Positions 14,302 through 21,631 of a stretch of 22,101 nt of DNA are shown here, piece by piece (the first letter of the stretch is position 1; each line of letters opens with the position of its first letter). Both the position numbers and the translations under genes were made by a program. The notes under the pieces are model-generated. The model was not told the DNA's origin. It did not search any database and saw only the letters and a program-made list of their open reading frames with translations. This DNA comes from an uncultured Blautia sp. (GTDB lineage Bacteria; Bacillota; Clostridia; Lachnospirales; Lachnospiraceae): positions 1-22,101 of the forward strand of contig CALIZJ010000124.1 in NCBI GenBank assembly GCA_938028845.1, in the 5' to 3' direction.

Positions 14302-14559
14302 TTACAGATTTTCTTTCATGAACTGCTCAAGTTCTGCTGCGGCAGCTTCTTCGTCTGGTCCTTCAATGGTAAATTTTACTTCATCTCCACATTTTACAGC
14401 CAGTCCCATAAGTGCCATCAGCTTAGATGCATCTGCTGATTTTTCGCCTTTCTGGATGGTAACTTTGCTCTCAAATTTTTTTGCTGTTTTTACAAGAAGA
14501 CCTGCTGGTCTTGCGTGAATACCGATTTCGTCTTTGATCGTGTAGCTGAATTCTTTCAT
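14302..14559 (-). CDS. ptsH: HPr phosphocarrier protein with Lys at position 46
   Basis: HPr (85 residues, normal length) carries phosphate from Enzyme I to EIIA domains. His15 in GIHARPAGLLVK is the site phosphorylated by Enzyme I. In Bacillus HPr the kinase HprK phosphorylates Ser46 (LKSIMGVMSLG). An ungapped alignment from His15 places Lys46 there in this protein, with Ser one position earlier (DASKLMALMGL). Ser46-based catabolite signalling may be changed or absent. AAAGGGAG lies eight bases before the ATG. The gene starts 43 bases after treC with no terminator or clear promoter between, so expression with the trehalose genes is likely. Acidic C-terminal half (DEEAAAAELEQFM) is ordinary for the family. 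Confidence 0.95.
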   Translation of the reverse strand: MKEFSYTIKDEIGIHARPAGLLVKTAKKFESKVTIQKGEKSADASKLMALMGLAVKCGDEVKFTIEGPDEEAAAAELEQFMKENL

Positions 14560-14602
14560 AATCGTATCTCCCTTTCTTTTTCACAGCCGTGGCTGCGGTT
14601 TT

Positions 14603-16243
14603 TTACAGTTTTTTTAATACCACTGTTTCATATAATCTTAACACAAACCCGTTCTCTTGTACAGCAATGCCTTCATAATTTCCTATGATCTTTTCGTATC
14701 CTTTGGGTTCAAACCCGTCTATTTTTATCTCTTTTTCGCCCAGATTGTTAAACACCAGAAGCTCTTCCTCGCCAAGACTTCTCCGGTAGGCAAACACATG
14801 GGGATCTTCATGGGAAATAAACTCTATGGCACCCTCTTTAATAACAGGCAGTTCTTTTCTCAGGGCGATCAGCTTCCGATAATAATTTAATATGGAATCC
14901 GGGTCGTCCATCTCTGCCTCCACATTGATCCAGGTATAATTCTTGGGAATACCGATCCAGGGTTCCGCCTTGGAAAATCCCCCATGGGCCGCACCGCTCC
15001 ACTGCATGGGCGTACGTCCGTTGTCTCTGGAGCGCTGTCCTAAGATCTGAAGGGCTTCCTCATGGGTTTTTCCCTGTTTTCTCATGATCTCATAATAATT
15101 TTTGCTTTCCACATCTTTATACTGGTCAATATCCGTAAAATACGCATTGGTCATTCCCAGCTCTTCTCCCTGGTATACATAAGGTGTTCCCCTAAGCATA
15201 TGGATGGCTGTGCCCAGCATCTTTGCCGATTCTTTCCAGTATTCTTTGTCGTTTCCAAACCTGGATACGATTCTTGGCTGGTCGTGGTTGCACCAGAAAA
15301 CGGCGTTCCATCCCTTTGCTTTTTCCATCCCCTCCTGCCATTTTTTAAACAGGTTGTACAGTGCCTTGAAATCTGGGCGCTGGAGCTCCCATTTATTTCC
15401 GTCTTTATAGTCCACTTTCAGGTGGTGGAAGTTAAAGCACATGCTCAGCTCTTTTTCTTCCGGGTTCGTATAGCGGATGCAGTTCTCCAGGGAGGTGGAG
15501 GACATCTCTCCCACAGTTATCATATCCCCGATCCCTGTGTCTTTTACCAGCTCTTTCAAATATTCATGGACATGGGGACCGTCTGTGTAAAATCTTCTTC
15601 CGTCTCCCTCATAATCATTTTCATATTTTTCCGGTTTGGAGATCAGGTTTACCACATCGAACCGGAAACCCGTTACCCCCTTTTCTTTCCAGAAAAGGAT
15701 CACATCTTTTAATTCTTTGCGTACTTTGGGATTTTCCCAGTTCAGGTCCGCCTGTGTCTTATCAAAAAGGTGAAGGTACCATTTTTTCAGGGACGGTACA
15801 TATTCCCAGGCATTTCCCCCGAATTTTGATTCCCAGTTTGTAGGCGGATTCCACGGATCTCCATCTTTAAAGATATAGTAGTCCATGTATTCTTTTTCCC
15901 CGTTAAGGGCACGTTTAAACCATTGGTGTTCTGTGGAAGTATGGTTAAATACCATGTCCAGCATGATCCCCATTCCTCTTTCCCTGGCAGAGGAGATCAA
16001 TTCTTCCAGATCCTTCATATCTCCATAAAGAGGGTCTACGCTTTTATAATCCGCAACATCGTAGCCATTGTCATTTTGGGGGGATACAAATACAGGGGTG
16101 ATCCATATATCGTCGATCCCTAACCATTTCAGATAATCCAGTTTTTCTATAATTCCCCGCAAATCCCCTATTCCATCGCCGTTTGCATCATAGTAGGATT
16201 TCGGATAGATCTGATAAACAACTTTGTCTTTAAAGCTTCCCAT
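14603..16243 (-). CDS. treC: Trehalose-6-phosphate hydrolase (GH13)
   Basis: A cytoplasmic GH13 enzyme that splits trehalose-6-phosphate into glucose and glucose-6-phosphate. At 546 residues it has the normal length. The (beta/alpha)8 barrel begins VVYQIYPKSYYDANGDGIGD. The catalytic triad is Asp196 (GFRFDVVNLI), Glu246 (TVGEMSST) and Asp321 (FWCNHDQPR). These three motifs are those of Bacillus TreA, and the position right behind the trehalose PTS gene decides for trehalose-6-phosphate over oligo-1,6-glucosides. An oligo-1,6-glucosidase side activity cannot be excluded. AGGAGG lies seven bases upstream, and treP ends 11 bases before the ATG. Confidence 0.95.
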   Translation of the reverse strand: MGSFKDKVVYQIYPKSYYDANGDGIGDLRGIIEKLDYLKWLGIDDIWITPVFVSPQNDNGYDVADYKSVDPLYGDMKDLEELISSARERGMGIMLDMVFNHTSTEHQWFKRALNGEKEYMDYYIFKDGDPWNPPTNWESKFGGNAWEYVPSLKKWYLHLFDKTQADLNWENPKVRKELKDVILFWKEKGVTGFRFDVVNLISKPEKYENDYEGDGRRFYTDGPHVHEYLKELVKDTGIGDMITVGEMSSTSLENCIRYTNPEEKELSMCFNFHHLKVDYKDGNKWELQRPDFKALYNLFKKWQEGMEKAKGWNAVFWCNHDQPRIVSRFGNDKEYWKESAKMLGTAIHMLRGTPYVYQGEELGMTNAYFTDIDQYKDVESKNYYEIMRKQGKTHEEALQILGQRSRDNGRTPMQWSGAAHGGFSKAEPWIGIPKNYTWINVEAEMDDPDSILNYYRKLIALRKELPVIKEGAIEFISHEDPHVFAYRRSLGEEELLVFNNLGEKEIKIDGFEPKGYEKIIGNYEGIAVQENGFVLRLYETVVLKKL

Positions 16244-16254
16244 GGCTGCTCCTC

Positions 16255-18204
16255 CTACTTATAACTTAAAATCTCCGTCTCTTTTGCCGCTGCTTTCATT
16301 CCTGTATGCATCTTGATATCGGAAGCATTTCCTTCTTCTGTGACTACAAATACAGTCACGTCCGTATAACCTGCTTTCTTTATCTTTTCACGGTCAAAAC
16401 GGATCAGAGGCGCGCCTGCTTTTACGGTTTCGCCTTCTTTGACAAAATATTCAAAACCGTCTCCATGCATATTTACCGTATCAATACCTACATGGATAAG
16501 AATCTCCATACCTTTTGCAAGGGCAAGTCCGCAGGCATGTCTGGATTCCTCCATCACTGCAATCACTTTTCCGTCTGCCGGCGCATAAACCACATTGTCG
16601 TCAGGACGGACGGCAAGACCATCACCCATAATCCCTTCTGAAAATACGCCGTCATTTACCTCCGAAAGAGGGATCACTTCTCCGCTTAAGAAGGAGCGGA
16701 GTACCGTTTCTTTTTCTTCAGCTGCGGTTTCTGCAGGTTCTTCCTCTTCTTCTATAATAATGGGGGACGCTGCTTCTGTCTGTTCCGTGCTTACTGCAAG
16801 CTTTCTTTTTCCTACGATCACAGTCAGAACAAAGGGAACTGCGATCGCTACTGCCATGCTAAGAGCAAAGGTTCCCATATAGGCGGGCTGGATAGATAAA
16901 ATTCCTGGAATTCCGCCTACGCCGATGGCATTTGCCGTTGTACTGGTAAGTACGCTTAAAGCTCCTGCAAGAGCAGAACCGATCATACCGCATACAAATG
17001 GAAAGACATGTTTTAAGTTTACACCGAAAATCGCCGGTTCCGTAACTCCCAGGTAGCAGGAGATACAGGATGGGATATTTACTTCCTGCGCTTCCTGATC
17101 CTTTCTCTGAAGATAGATCATAGCCAGTACAGCAGATCCCTGTGCAATATTAGACAAAGCAATCATCGGCCACAGCATAGTCCCGCTGTAATCTGCGATC
17201 AGCTGCAGGTCAATGGCATTTGACATATGATGAAGTCCGGTAATAACAAGGGGCGCATACACAAAACCGAATACAGCGCCGAATATAACTTTAAAGGATC
17301 CTGTGATACCTGCGTATACTACGCTGGAAATAGCAGAACCAATCTTCCATCCAATAGGACCCAGGATAAAATGCGCCGCCATAACTGCCAGTACAAGACT
17401 GCAGAAGGGTACCACAACCATAGAGATAACCTGTGGAGTGATCTTCCGGAAGAATTTTTCCAGATATACAAGACAAAAAGCTGCCAGAATTGCCGGGAGT
17501 ACCTGTGCCTGGTATCCGATCATGTTTACCTTTACAAACCCGAAGTCCCAATAAGGGATATCTGCCGGCGCAGTCGTTGCCACTGAGTACGCATTTAAAA
17601 GCTGTCCGGAAACAAGCGTCAGACCGAGGACAATACCAAGCATCTGGGTAGTTCCCATTTTTTTCGTCACTGACCAGCAAATACCTACCGGCAGCATATG
17701 GAATACCGCTTCACCGATCAGCCACAGGAAGCTGTCCACGCCGCTCCAGAACTGGCTGATGTCACACAGGGTCTTTGTCCCGTTTTCAAAAAGATACATA
17801 CTGTCAATACAGTTGCGGAAACCTAAGATCAAACCGCCGGTAATAATGGCCGGAATCAGCGGTGCGAAAATTTCAGCCAGCGCTGCGATGGCCCTCTGGA
17901 GAGGATTCTGGTTCTTCTTCGCCGCCTGTTTCACCGCGTCCTTAGACACTCCTTCAATGCCGGCCACACTGGTAAAATCATTGTAAAAATCAGAAACTGT
18001 GTTTCCAATGATGACCTGGAACTGTCCGGCCTGGGTAAAGGTTCCTTTTACCACTTTCATGCTCTCGATTTTTTTAATATCTGCTTTCGACGGGTCATTT
18101 AAGACGAACCGCATTCTCGTAACGCAGTGGGATACGGCTGCAATGTTCGATTTTCCGCCAACTAGTCCGAGAAGCTCTTCTGCTTCCTGTGCATACTTTC
18201 CCAT
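16255..18204 (-). CDS. treP: Trehalose-specific PTS transporter EIIBC with fused EIIA domain
   Basis: A 649-residue transporter that takes up and phosphorylates trehalose. The IIB domain (1-80) has the phospho-cysteine Cys27 in SHCVTRMRF. The IIC membrane domain (about 105-470) carries VITGLHHMSNAIDLQLI and YLGVTEPAIFGVNL, close to Bacillus TreP. After an acidic Glu-rich linker (about 478-497) follows a IIA(Glc)-type domain with the active histidine in LIHVGIDTVNMHGDGF. Bacillus and E. coli Tre permeases lack this IIA domain and borrow one; here it is built in. GGAGG lies seven bases before the ATG. Expression is from the operator-containing promoter at 18255-18283. Confidence 0.95.
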   Translation of the reverse strand: MGKYAQEAEELLGLVGGKSNIAAVSHCVTRMRFVLNDPSKADIKKIESMKVVKGTFTQAGQFQVIIGNTVSDFYNDFTSVAGIEGVSKDAVKQAAKKNQNPLQRAIAALAEIFAPLIPAIITGGLILGFRNCIDSMYLFENGTKTLCDISQFWSGVDSFLWLIGEAVFHMLPVGICWSVTKKMGTTQMLGIVLGLTLVSGQLLNAYSVATTAPADIPYWDFGFVKVNMIGYQAQVLPAILAAFCLVYLEKFFRKITPQVISMVVVPFCSLVLAVMAAHFILGPIGWKIGSAISSVVYAGITGSFKVIFGAVFGFVYAPLVITGLHHMSNAIDLQLIADYSGTMLWPMIALSNIAQGSAVLAMIYLQRKDQEAQEVNIPSCISCYLGVTEPAIFGVNLKHVFPFVCGMIGSALAGALSVLTSTTANAIGVGGIPGILSIQPAYMGTFALSMAVAIAVPFVLTVIVGKRKLAVSTEQTEAASPIIIEEEEEPAETAAEEKETVLRSFLSGEVIPLSEVNDGVFSEGIMGDGLAVRPDDNVVYAPADGKVIAVMEESRHACGLALAKGMEILIHVGIDTVNMHGDGFEYFVKEGETVKAGAPLIRFDREKIKKAGYTDVTVFVVTEEGNASDIKMHTGMKAAAKETEILSYK

Positions 18205-18231
18205 TTCTCTACCTCCACTTACCTTTTAATT

Positions 18232-18243
18232 ATGTACGTACAT
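18232..18243. repeat. 12-base palindrome at the treP transcript start
   Basis: ATGTACGTACAT is a perfect palindrome just after the predicted treP start site. Its sequence differs from the TreR operators, so it may bind another regulator or be fortuitous. Confidence 0.4.
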
Positions 18244-18254
18244 TTCATAACCCA

Positions 18255-18283
18255 TTTATATCACACTTGTTTAAACAAGTCAA
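18255..18283 (-). promoter_or_regulatory. treP operon promoter with TreR operator in the spacer
   Basis: Minus-strand TTGACT (18278-18283), 17-base spacer, TATAAA (18255-18260). The 16-base perfect palindrome ACTTGTTTAAACAAGT (18265-18280) fills the spacer and overlaps the -35 box, an ideal position for repression by the adjacent TreR. Confidence 0.85.
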
Positions 18284-18308
18284 CAGTGATTTTATATTCT
18301 TAATCTTG

Positions 18309-18336
18309 TTGACTTATTCTGTATTTTGTTTATAAT
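18309..18336 (+). promoter_or_regulatory. treR promoter
   Basis: Plus-strand TTGACT (18309-18314), 16-base spacer, TATAAT (18331-18336). The predicted start is about 18343, directly at the second operator. Confidence 0.75.
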
Positions 18337-18343
18337 ATTCTTA

Positions 18344-18359
18344 AAATGTTTAAACAAGT
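18344..18359. promoter_or_regulatory. Second TreR operator at the treR start site
   Basis: AAATGTTTAAACAAGT shares the core TGTTTAAACA and the right half of the 16-base palindrome at 18265-18280, with two changes in the left arm. Its place over the treR start suggests weaker autoregulation. Confidence 0.7.
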
Positions 18360-18376
18360 GGAGGTAGTATCCTTAA

Positions 18377-19099
18377 ATGCCCAAATCTAAATTTGAAACC
18401 ATTTATAAGGACCTAAAACAAAAAATAGAAAATGAGGATTATCCCTACCAGGAACTGCTGCCTTCTGAAAACACCCTGATCACTTTTTACAGTTGTTCCC
18501 GCAACACTGTGCGCCGTGCCATCAGTATGCTGGCAAAGGACGGTTACGTCCAGTCCCTGCACGGAAAAGGCGTACGCGTAATCTACCAGCCTGTGGAGCA
18601 GACCGATTTTATCATCGGCGGCATAGAATCCTTTAAGGAATCCGCCGCCCGCAACCATAAAAAGGCAGCTACTAAGGTGGTTCAGTTTGCAGAGATCGTA
18701 AGCGATGAACGCATCAGCAAAAAAACAGGGTTTCCGGTGGGAAGTGAACTTTACTACGTGCAGCGTGTCCGTTATCTGGATGGGAAGGCGCTGATCTTTG
18801 ACATCAATATGTTCCTGAAATCTATCATTCCCGGTTTGACGCCTAAAATATGCAGACATTCTGTTTATGATTATGTGGAAAATACCCTTGGGCTGCAGAT
18901 CGTAACCAGTAAAAGAAAAGTGACCGCAGAACGTGTCACCCAGGCGGACGAAAAATATCTGGATCTGCAGGATTATGATTTTCTTGCCGTCATCACAAGC
19001 CAGACCTTTAACTCTGACGGCATTATGTTTGAGTACACACAGTCCAGGCACCGTCCCGACCACTTTTGTTTTCGGGATACTGCCATCCGCACCCATTAA
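18377..19099 (+). CDS. treR: GntR-family trehalose operon repressor
   Basis: A 240-residue GntR/HutC-type repressor. Residues 1-72 are a winged helix (LLPSENTLITFYSCSRNTVRRAISML, wing DGYVQSLHGKGVRV). Residues 85-235 form a UTRA effector domain, with RVRYLDGKALIFD, FLKSIIPGL, SVYDYVENTLGL and FEYTQSRHRPD. It reads away from treP and is flanked by two related palindromes, which makes it TreR; the usual inducer is trehalose-6-phosphate. The Shine-Dalgarno GGAGG (18360-18364) sits 12 bases before the ATG, longer than usual, hinting at weak translation. The 12-base sequence AAGTGGAGGTAG is shared by the treR and treP leaders. Confidence 0.93.
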   Translation: MPKSKFETIYKDLKQKIENEDYPYQELLPSENTLITFYSCSRNTVRRAISMLAKDGYVQSLHGKGVRVIYQPVEQTDFIIGGIESFKESAARNHKKAATKVVQFAEIVSDERISKKTGFPVGSELYYVQRVRYLDGKALIFDINMFLKSIIPGLTPKICRHSVYDYVENTLGLQIVTSKRKVTAERVTQADEKYLDLQDYDFLAVITSQTFNSDGIMFEYTQSRHRPDHFCFRDTAIRTH

Positions 19100-19135
19100 A
19101 GCCGGATACGTAATATCCTTGTGAAATTTAAAAGT

Positions 19136-19173
19136 AAAAGGGAGACCATGCAAACACATGCTCTCCCTTTTTT
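19136..19173 (+). terminator. treR terminator, possibly bidirectional
   Basis: AAAGGGAGA-C-CATG pairs with CATG-C-TCTCCCTTT around a six-base loop and is followed by TTTTTT on the plus strand. On the minus strand it is followed by TTTTACTTTT, so it may also stop the converging dehydrogenase transcript. Confidence 0.88.
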
Positions 19174-19263
19174 AACACCTTTCGTTCAATCTTCTTCCAG
19201 CTCCGCCTGTGCAAGCTCTTCTGATGAAAACTGATTTAAAACTGCTTTTTTATGAAAAGATAC

Positions 19264-20316
19264 TCAGTCTTTTGTGACCTTTATTACTGCTTTTACAATA
19301 TCCGCTTTATTATTTACGCTGTAATCCATTGCCTTTTGAGCTTCATCCAAGGAAAAGATGTCTGTCACGATTCCCTTAAGGTTTACTTTCCCTTTCGCTA
19401 CGGCATCTATCGCCATAGGATAAATGTGACGGTAACGGAATACCGTCTTAAAGGTCAGCTCTTTGTCAAGAGCAAGGCTCATCGGCAGGGTCATTTCTCC
19501 GGATTTGCTGTATCCTACCAATACGATGGTAGACCCTTTCTTAGTCAGGGAAATCGCCTGTCTGGTAGTGATCTCTGTTCCTGCCGTCTCTATCACAAGG
19601 TCAGCGCCTTTGCCGCCTGTAAGCTCCATCACCTTAGATACCACGTCTTCTTTTGCCCCGTTTATCACTCCGTCAGCGCCAAGCTCCATCGCCTTGTCCA
19701 AACGTTTTTCCATAATATCCACTACATAGACTTCGGACACACCTCTTGCCTTTAAAGCCATCATGGATACCAGGCCGATACAGCCGCTTCCCATAACGAC
19801 CGCCTTCTGGCCCAAATGGGCATCTCCCTGAATAGCCGCATGGAATCCTACAGCCAGAGGTTCAATAAGCGCTCCTTCTAATGTGCTTACATTATCCGGA
19901 AGTTTAAAGCACAGATCTGCTTCGTGAGCCACGTACTCCTGGAACACCCCATCCACAGGAGGCGTAGCAAAAAAGATCACATCCGGACAGAGATTATATT
20001 TTCCCTCTTTGCAAAACTCACAGTGGCCGCAGGTCTTTCCCGGTTCCAGGGCAACCCGGTCTCCCACTTTCAAATGAGAAACATTTTTTCCTACTTCCAC
20101 TACGACACCGCCTGGCTCATGCCCCAGTACAAAAGGCGGTTTTACCACATAGTCTCCAATGGCGCCGGATTCATAGTAGTGGAGATCACTGCCGCAGATT
20201 CCTACATATTCCAGCTTTACTAACACTTCGTCGTCTTTAGGTACCGGGATATCTCTTTCTGTAAAGCCGATCTTGCCGATTCCTTCCATAACCGCTACTT
20301 TCATTTTGCCTTCCAT
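19264..20316 (-). CDS. Zinc-dependent polyol (sorbitol/xylitol-type) dehydrogenase
   Basis: A 350-residue medium-chain dehydrogenase. Catalytic zinc ligands are Cys41 (GICGSDLHYYESG), His66-Glu67 (LGHEPGG) and Glu152 (IEPLAVG). A structural zinc site is formed by Cys96, Cys99, Cys102 and Cys110. The Rossmann motif GSGCIG (176-181), followed by Asp200 at the end of the second strand, favours NAD. The segments HYYESGAIGDYVV and FFATPPVDGVFQEYV resemble sorbitol and xylitol dehydrogenases, so it probably oxidises a polyol to a ketose. The exact substrate is open; no polyol transporter or kinase is in view. AAAGGAGG lies seven bases before the ATG. It has its own promoter behind the ROK repressor gene. 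Confidence 0.9.
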   Translation of the reverse strand: MEGKMKVAVMEGIGKIGFTERDIPVPKDDEVLVKLEYVGICGSDLHYYESGAIGDYVVKPPFVLGHEPGGVVVEVGKNVSHLKVGDRVALEPGKTCGHCEFCKEGKYNLCPDVIFFATPPVDGVFQEYVAHEADLCFKLPDNVSTLEGALIEPLAVGFHAAIQGDAHLGQKAVVMGSGCIGLVSMMALKARGVSEVYVVDIMEKRLDKAMELGADGVINGAKEDVVSKVMELTGGKGADLVIETAGTEITTRQAISLTKKGSTIVLVGYSKSGEMTLPMSLALDKELTFKTVFRYRHIYPMAIDAVAKGKVNLKGIVTDIFSLDEAQKAMDYSVNNKADIVKAVIKVTKD

Positions 20317-20337
20317 TTTTAATCCTCCTTTGAGCCA

Positions 20338-20363
20338 ACTTTTATAAAATATTTTATCAAAGT
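20338..20363. promoter_or_regulatory. 26-base near-perfect palindrome, candidate ROK operator
   Basis: A 14-base perfect core (ATAAAATATTTTAT, 20344-20357) is flanked by ACTTTT and CAAAGT, so 12 of 13 base pairs are symmetric. It covers the predicted dehydrogenase transcription start. A site of this size directly downstream of the ROK gene suggests control by that protein. Confidence 0.65.
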
Positions 20364-20369
20364 ATCTTT

Positions 20370-20398
20370 ATTATGGCACGCCGGTTTCGGAAAGTCAA
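20370..20398 (-). promoter_or_regulatory. Promoter of the polyol dehydrogenase
   Basis: Minus-strand TTGACT (20393-20398), 17-base spacer, CATAAT (20370-20375), starting 12 bases after the ROK stop codon. The predicted start falls at about 20363, at the edge of the 26-base palindrome. Confidence 0.8.
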
Positions 20399-20410
20399 TA
20401 TTCTTTTCTT

Positions 20411-21532
20411 TTAAAGAGAAGTTTCAAACAGCTCCCGGATAAAATACAGAGCAGCTCCATAGGCAGAAGCCTCCAGCTTATACTTTCCTCCGTGGAGATA
20501 GCTGGTATCTTTATCAAAGATATTTAATTTTTGAATTTTTTCGGACAGATCGGCCATAAATTCTTCCATATAGCCTCCCACATACCCTCCAAGAACCACA
20601 TCACAGTCAAATGCCATCCGTAAATTGGACACAGCCACGGCAAGATGCTCCAGGTATTCTTCCCATACCTTTTTCATATGGGCATCCCCCTGCCTTACCA
20701 ATGCAAAAAAACCATCCAGACTGGTGCCTGCCGCTTCCGAAAGAAGCCCTGCTCTGCAATAAGCATCCAGACATCCTCTCTTTCCGCAGTAACACTTTCT
20801 CCCTCCCGGTTCCAGGATCATATGTCCAAATTCTGCGCTCTTAAAATTTTTTCCCTCATATAGTCTGTGATCCATATAAATAGCTCCGCCTACTGTATTG
20901 CTTAAAGACAGATAGACTGCATCAGGCATATTATCCCCTATCTCTGCTTCCGCCGCACTGTTTGCATCATTTTCCAATATGTACGGATAGCCAAATGCCT
21001 CTCCTATTTCCTGAAAACTTACATTTTCCACTTTTAAGGTATGTGAACGGAGCAGGATCTTTTTTTCTTTGTCCACGATCCCGGGAAGGGAAAATCCCAC
21101 CCCAAGAATCTTTTCTTCAGGCACCTTTGTCTCTTTTAGGAACGCCGCCGTTTCTTCTTCCAGGAACCGGTTATATTCCCGGTCCGTTCCATAGGGCCTG
21201 CGTATGCGTCTGGAGGCAACAATCTCTTTTCTGGCGTTTACCATTACCCAGGTAATATGATTATTTGTAATATCTACCCCCGCCGCATAGCCTGCAGTCC
21301 TGGCAATGGAGAGGACTTTCGCTTTGCGCCCTCCGGTGGACTGGTATTCCCCTTCTTCCACAACGATTCCAAGCTCTGTAAGCTCCTTTACGATCTGAAG
21401 AGCTGTAGGCATGCTTAAATGGAGATTTTTGGCGATTTCTCCCTTGGAAGTATTCCCTTCTGAGGAGATAAATTTCCCAACGCGGCTCCTGTTCTTTTGT
21501 TTTACATTCATTTTTTGACTGATCTTTTTCAC
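20411..21532 (-). CDS. ROK family transcriptional repressor (NagC/XylR type)
   Basis: A 373-residue regulator. Residues 15-72 are a winged helix-turn-helix (KGEIAKNLHLSMPTALQIVKELTELG) ending in the STGGRK wing seen in ROK repressors. The rest is the ROK sugar-binding fold with ENDANSAAEAE (about 187-197), EFGHM with His237, and the zinc motif CYCGKRGCLDAYC (247-259). The ATP-binding DxGGT motif of ROK kinases is replaced by GVDITNNHI, so it is a repressor and not a kinase. It starts with GTG, preceded by a GAGGTGAGG Shine-Dalgarno region. The gene lies directly upstream of the polyol dehydrogenase in the same direction. Its effector is probably a sugar or sugar phosphate. Confidence 0.92.
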   Translation of the reverse strand: MKKISQKMNVKQKNRSRVGKFISSEGNTSKGEIAKNLHLSMPTALQIVKELTELGIVVEEGEYQSTGGRKAKVLSIARTAGYAAGVDITNNHITWVMVNARKEIVASRRIRRPYGTDREYNRFLEEETAAFLKETKVPEEKILGVGFSLPGIVDKEKKILLRSHTLKVENVSFQEIGEAFGYPYILENDANSAAEAEIGDNMPDAVYLSLSNTVGGAIYMDHRLYEGKNFKSAEFGHMILEPGGRKCYCGKRGCLDAYCRAGLLSEAAGTSLDGFFALVRQGDAHMKKVWEEYLEHLAVAVSNLRMAFDCDVVLGGYVGGYMEEFMADLSEKIQKLNIFDKDTSYLHGGKYKLEASAYGAALYFIRELFETSL

Positions 21533-21548
21533 ACCGCCTCACCTCATT

Positions 21549-21574
21549 TAATAAGTTTTTATATACTTATTATA
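21549..21574 (-). promoter_or_regulatory. ROK gene -10 box with overlapping inverted repeat
   Basis: TATAAT on the minus strand (21569-21574) overlaps a perfect eight-base inverted repeat, TAATAAGT (21549-21556) with ACTTATTA (21565-21572), eight bases apart. The -35 box is not obvious. The repeat is well placed for autorepression. Confidence 0.5.
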
Positions 21575-21631
21575 GATTACATTCTCCTCAAATATAAAGC
21601 AAGACCTTACAGATTTTGCAGGATCTATTTC

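Noticed and set aside
15062..15712. 216-codon plus-strand frame opposite treC
   Set aside because: It is the complement of a well-conserved GH13 gene and is rich in Phe, His and Cys, as expected of a shadow frame.
18413..19159. 248-codon minus-strand frame opposite treR
   Set aside because: It is antisense to a clear GntR/UTRA protein, has no ribosome binding site, and its translation shows no domain pattern.
21585..21631. Possible terminator after the partial ABC ATPase gene
   Set aside because: AGATCCT and AGGTCT can pair only over about five imperfect pairs, and the following TTGCTTTATATT is a poor T tract.
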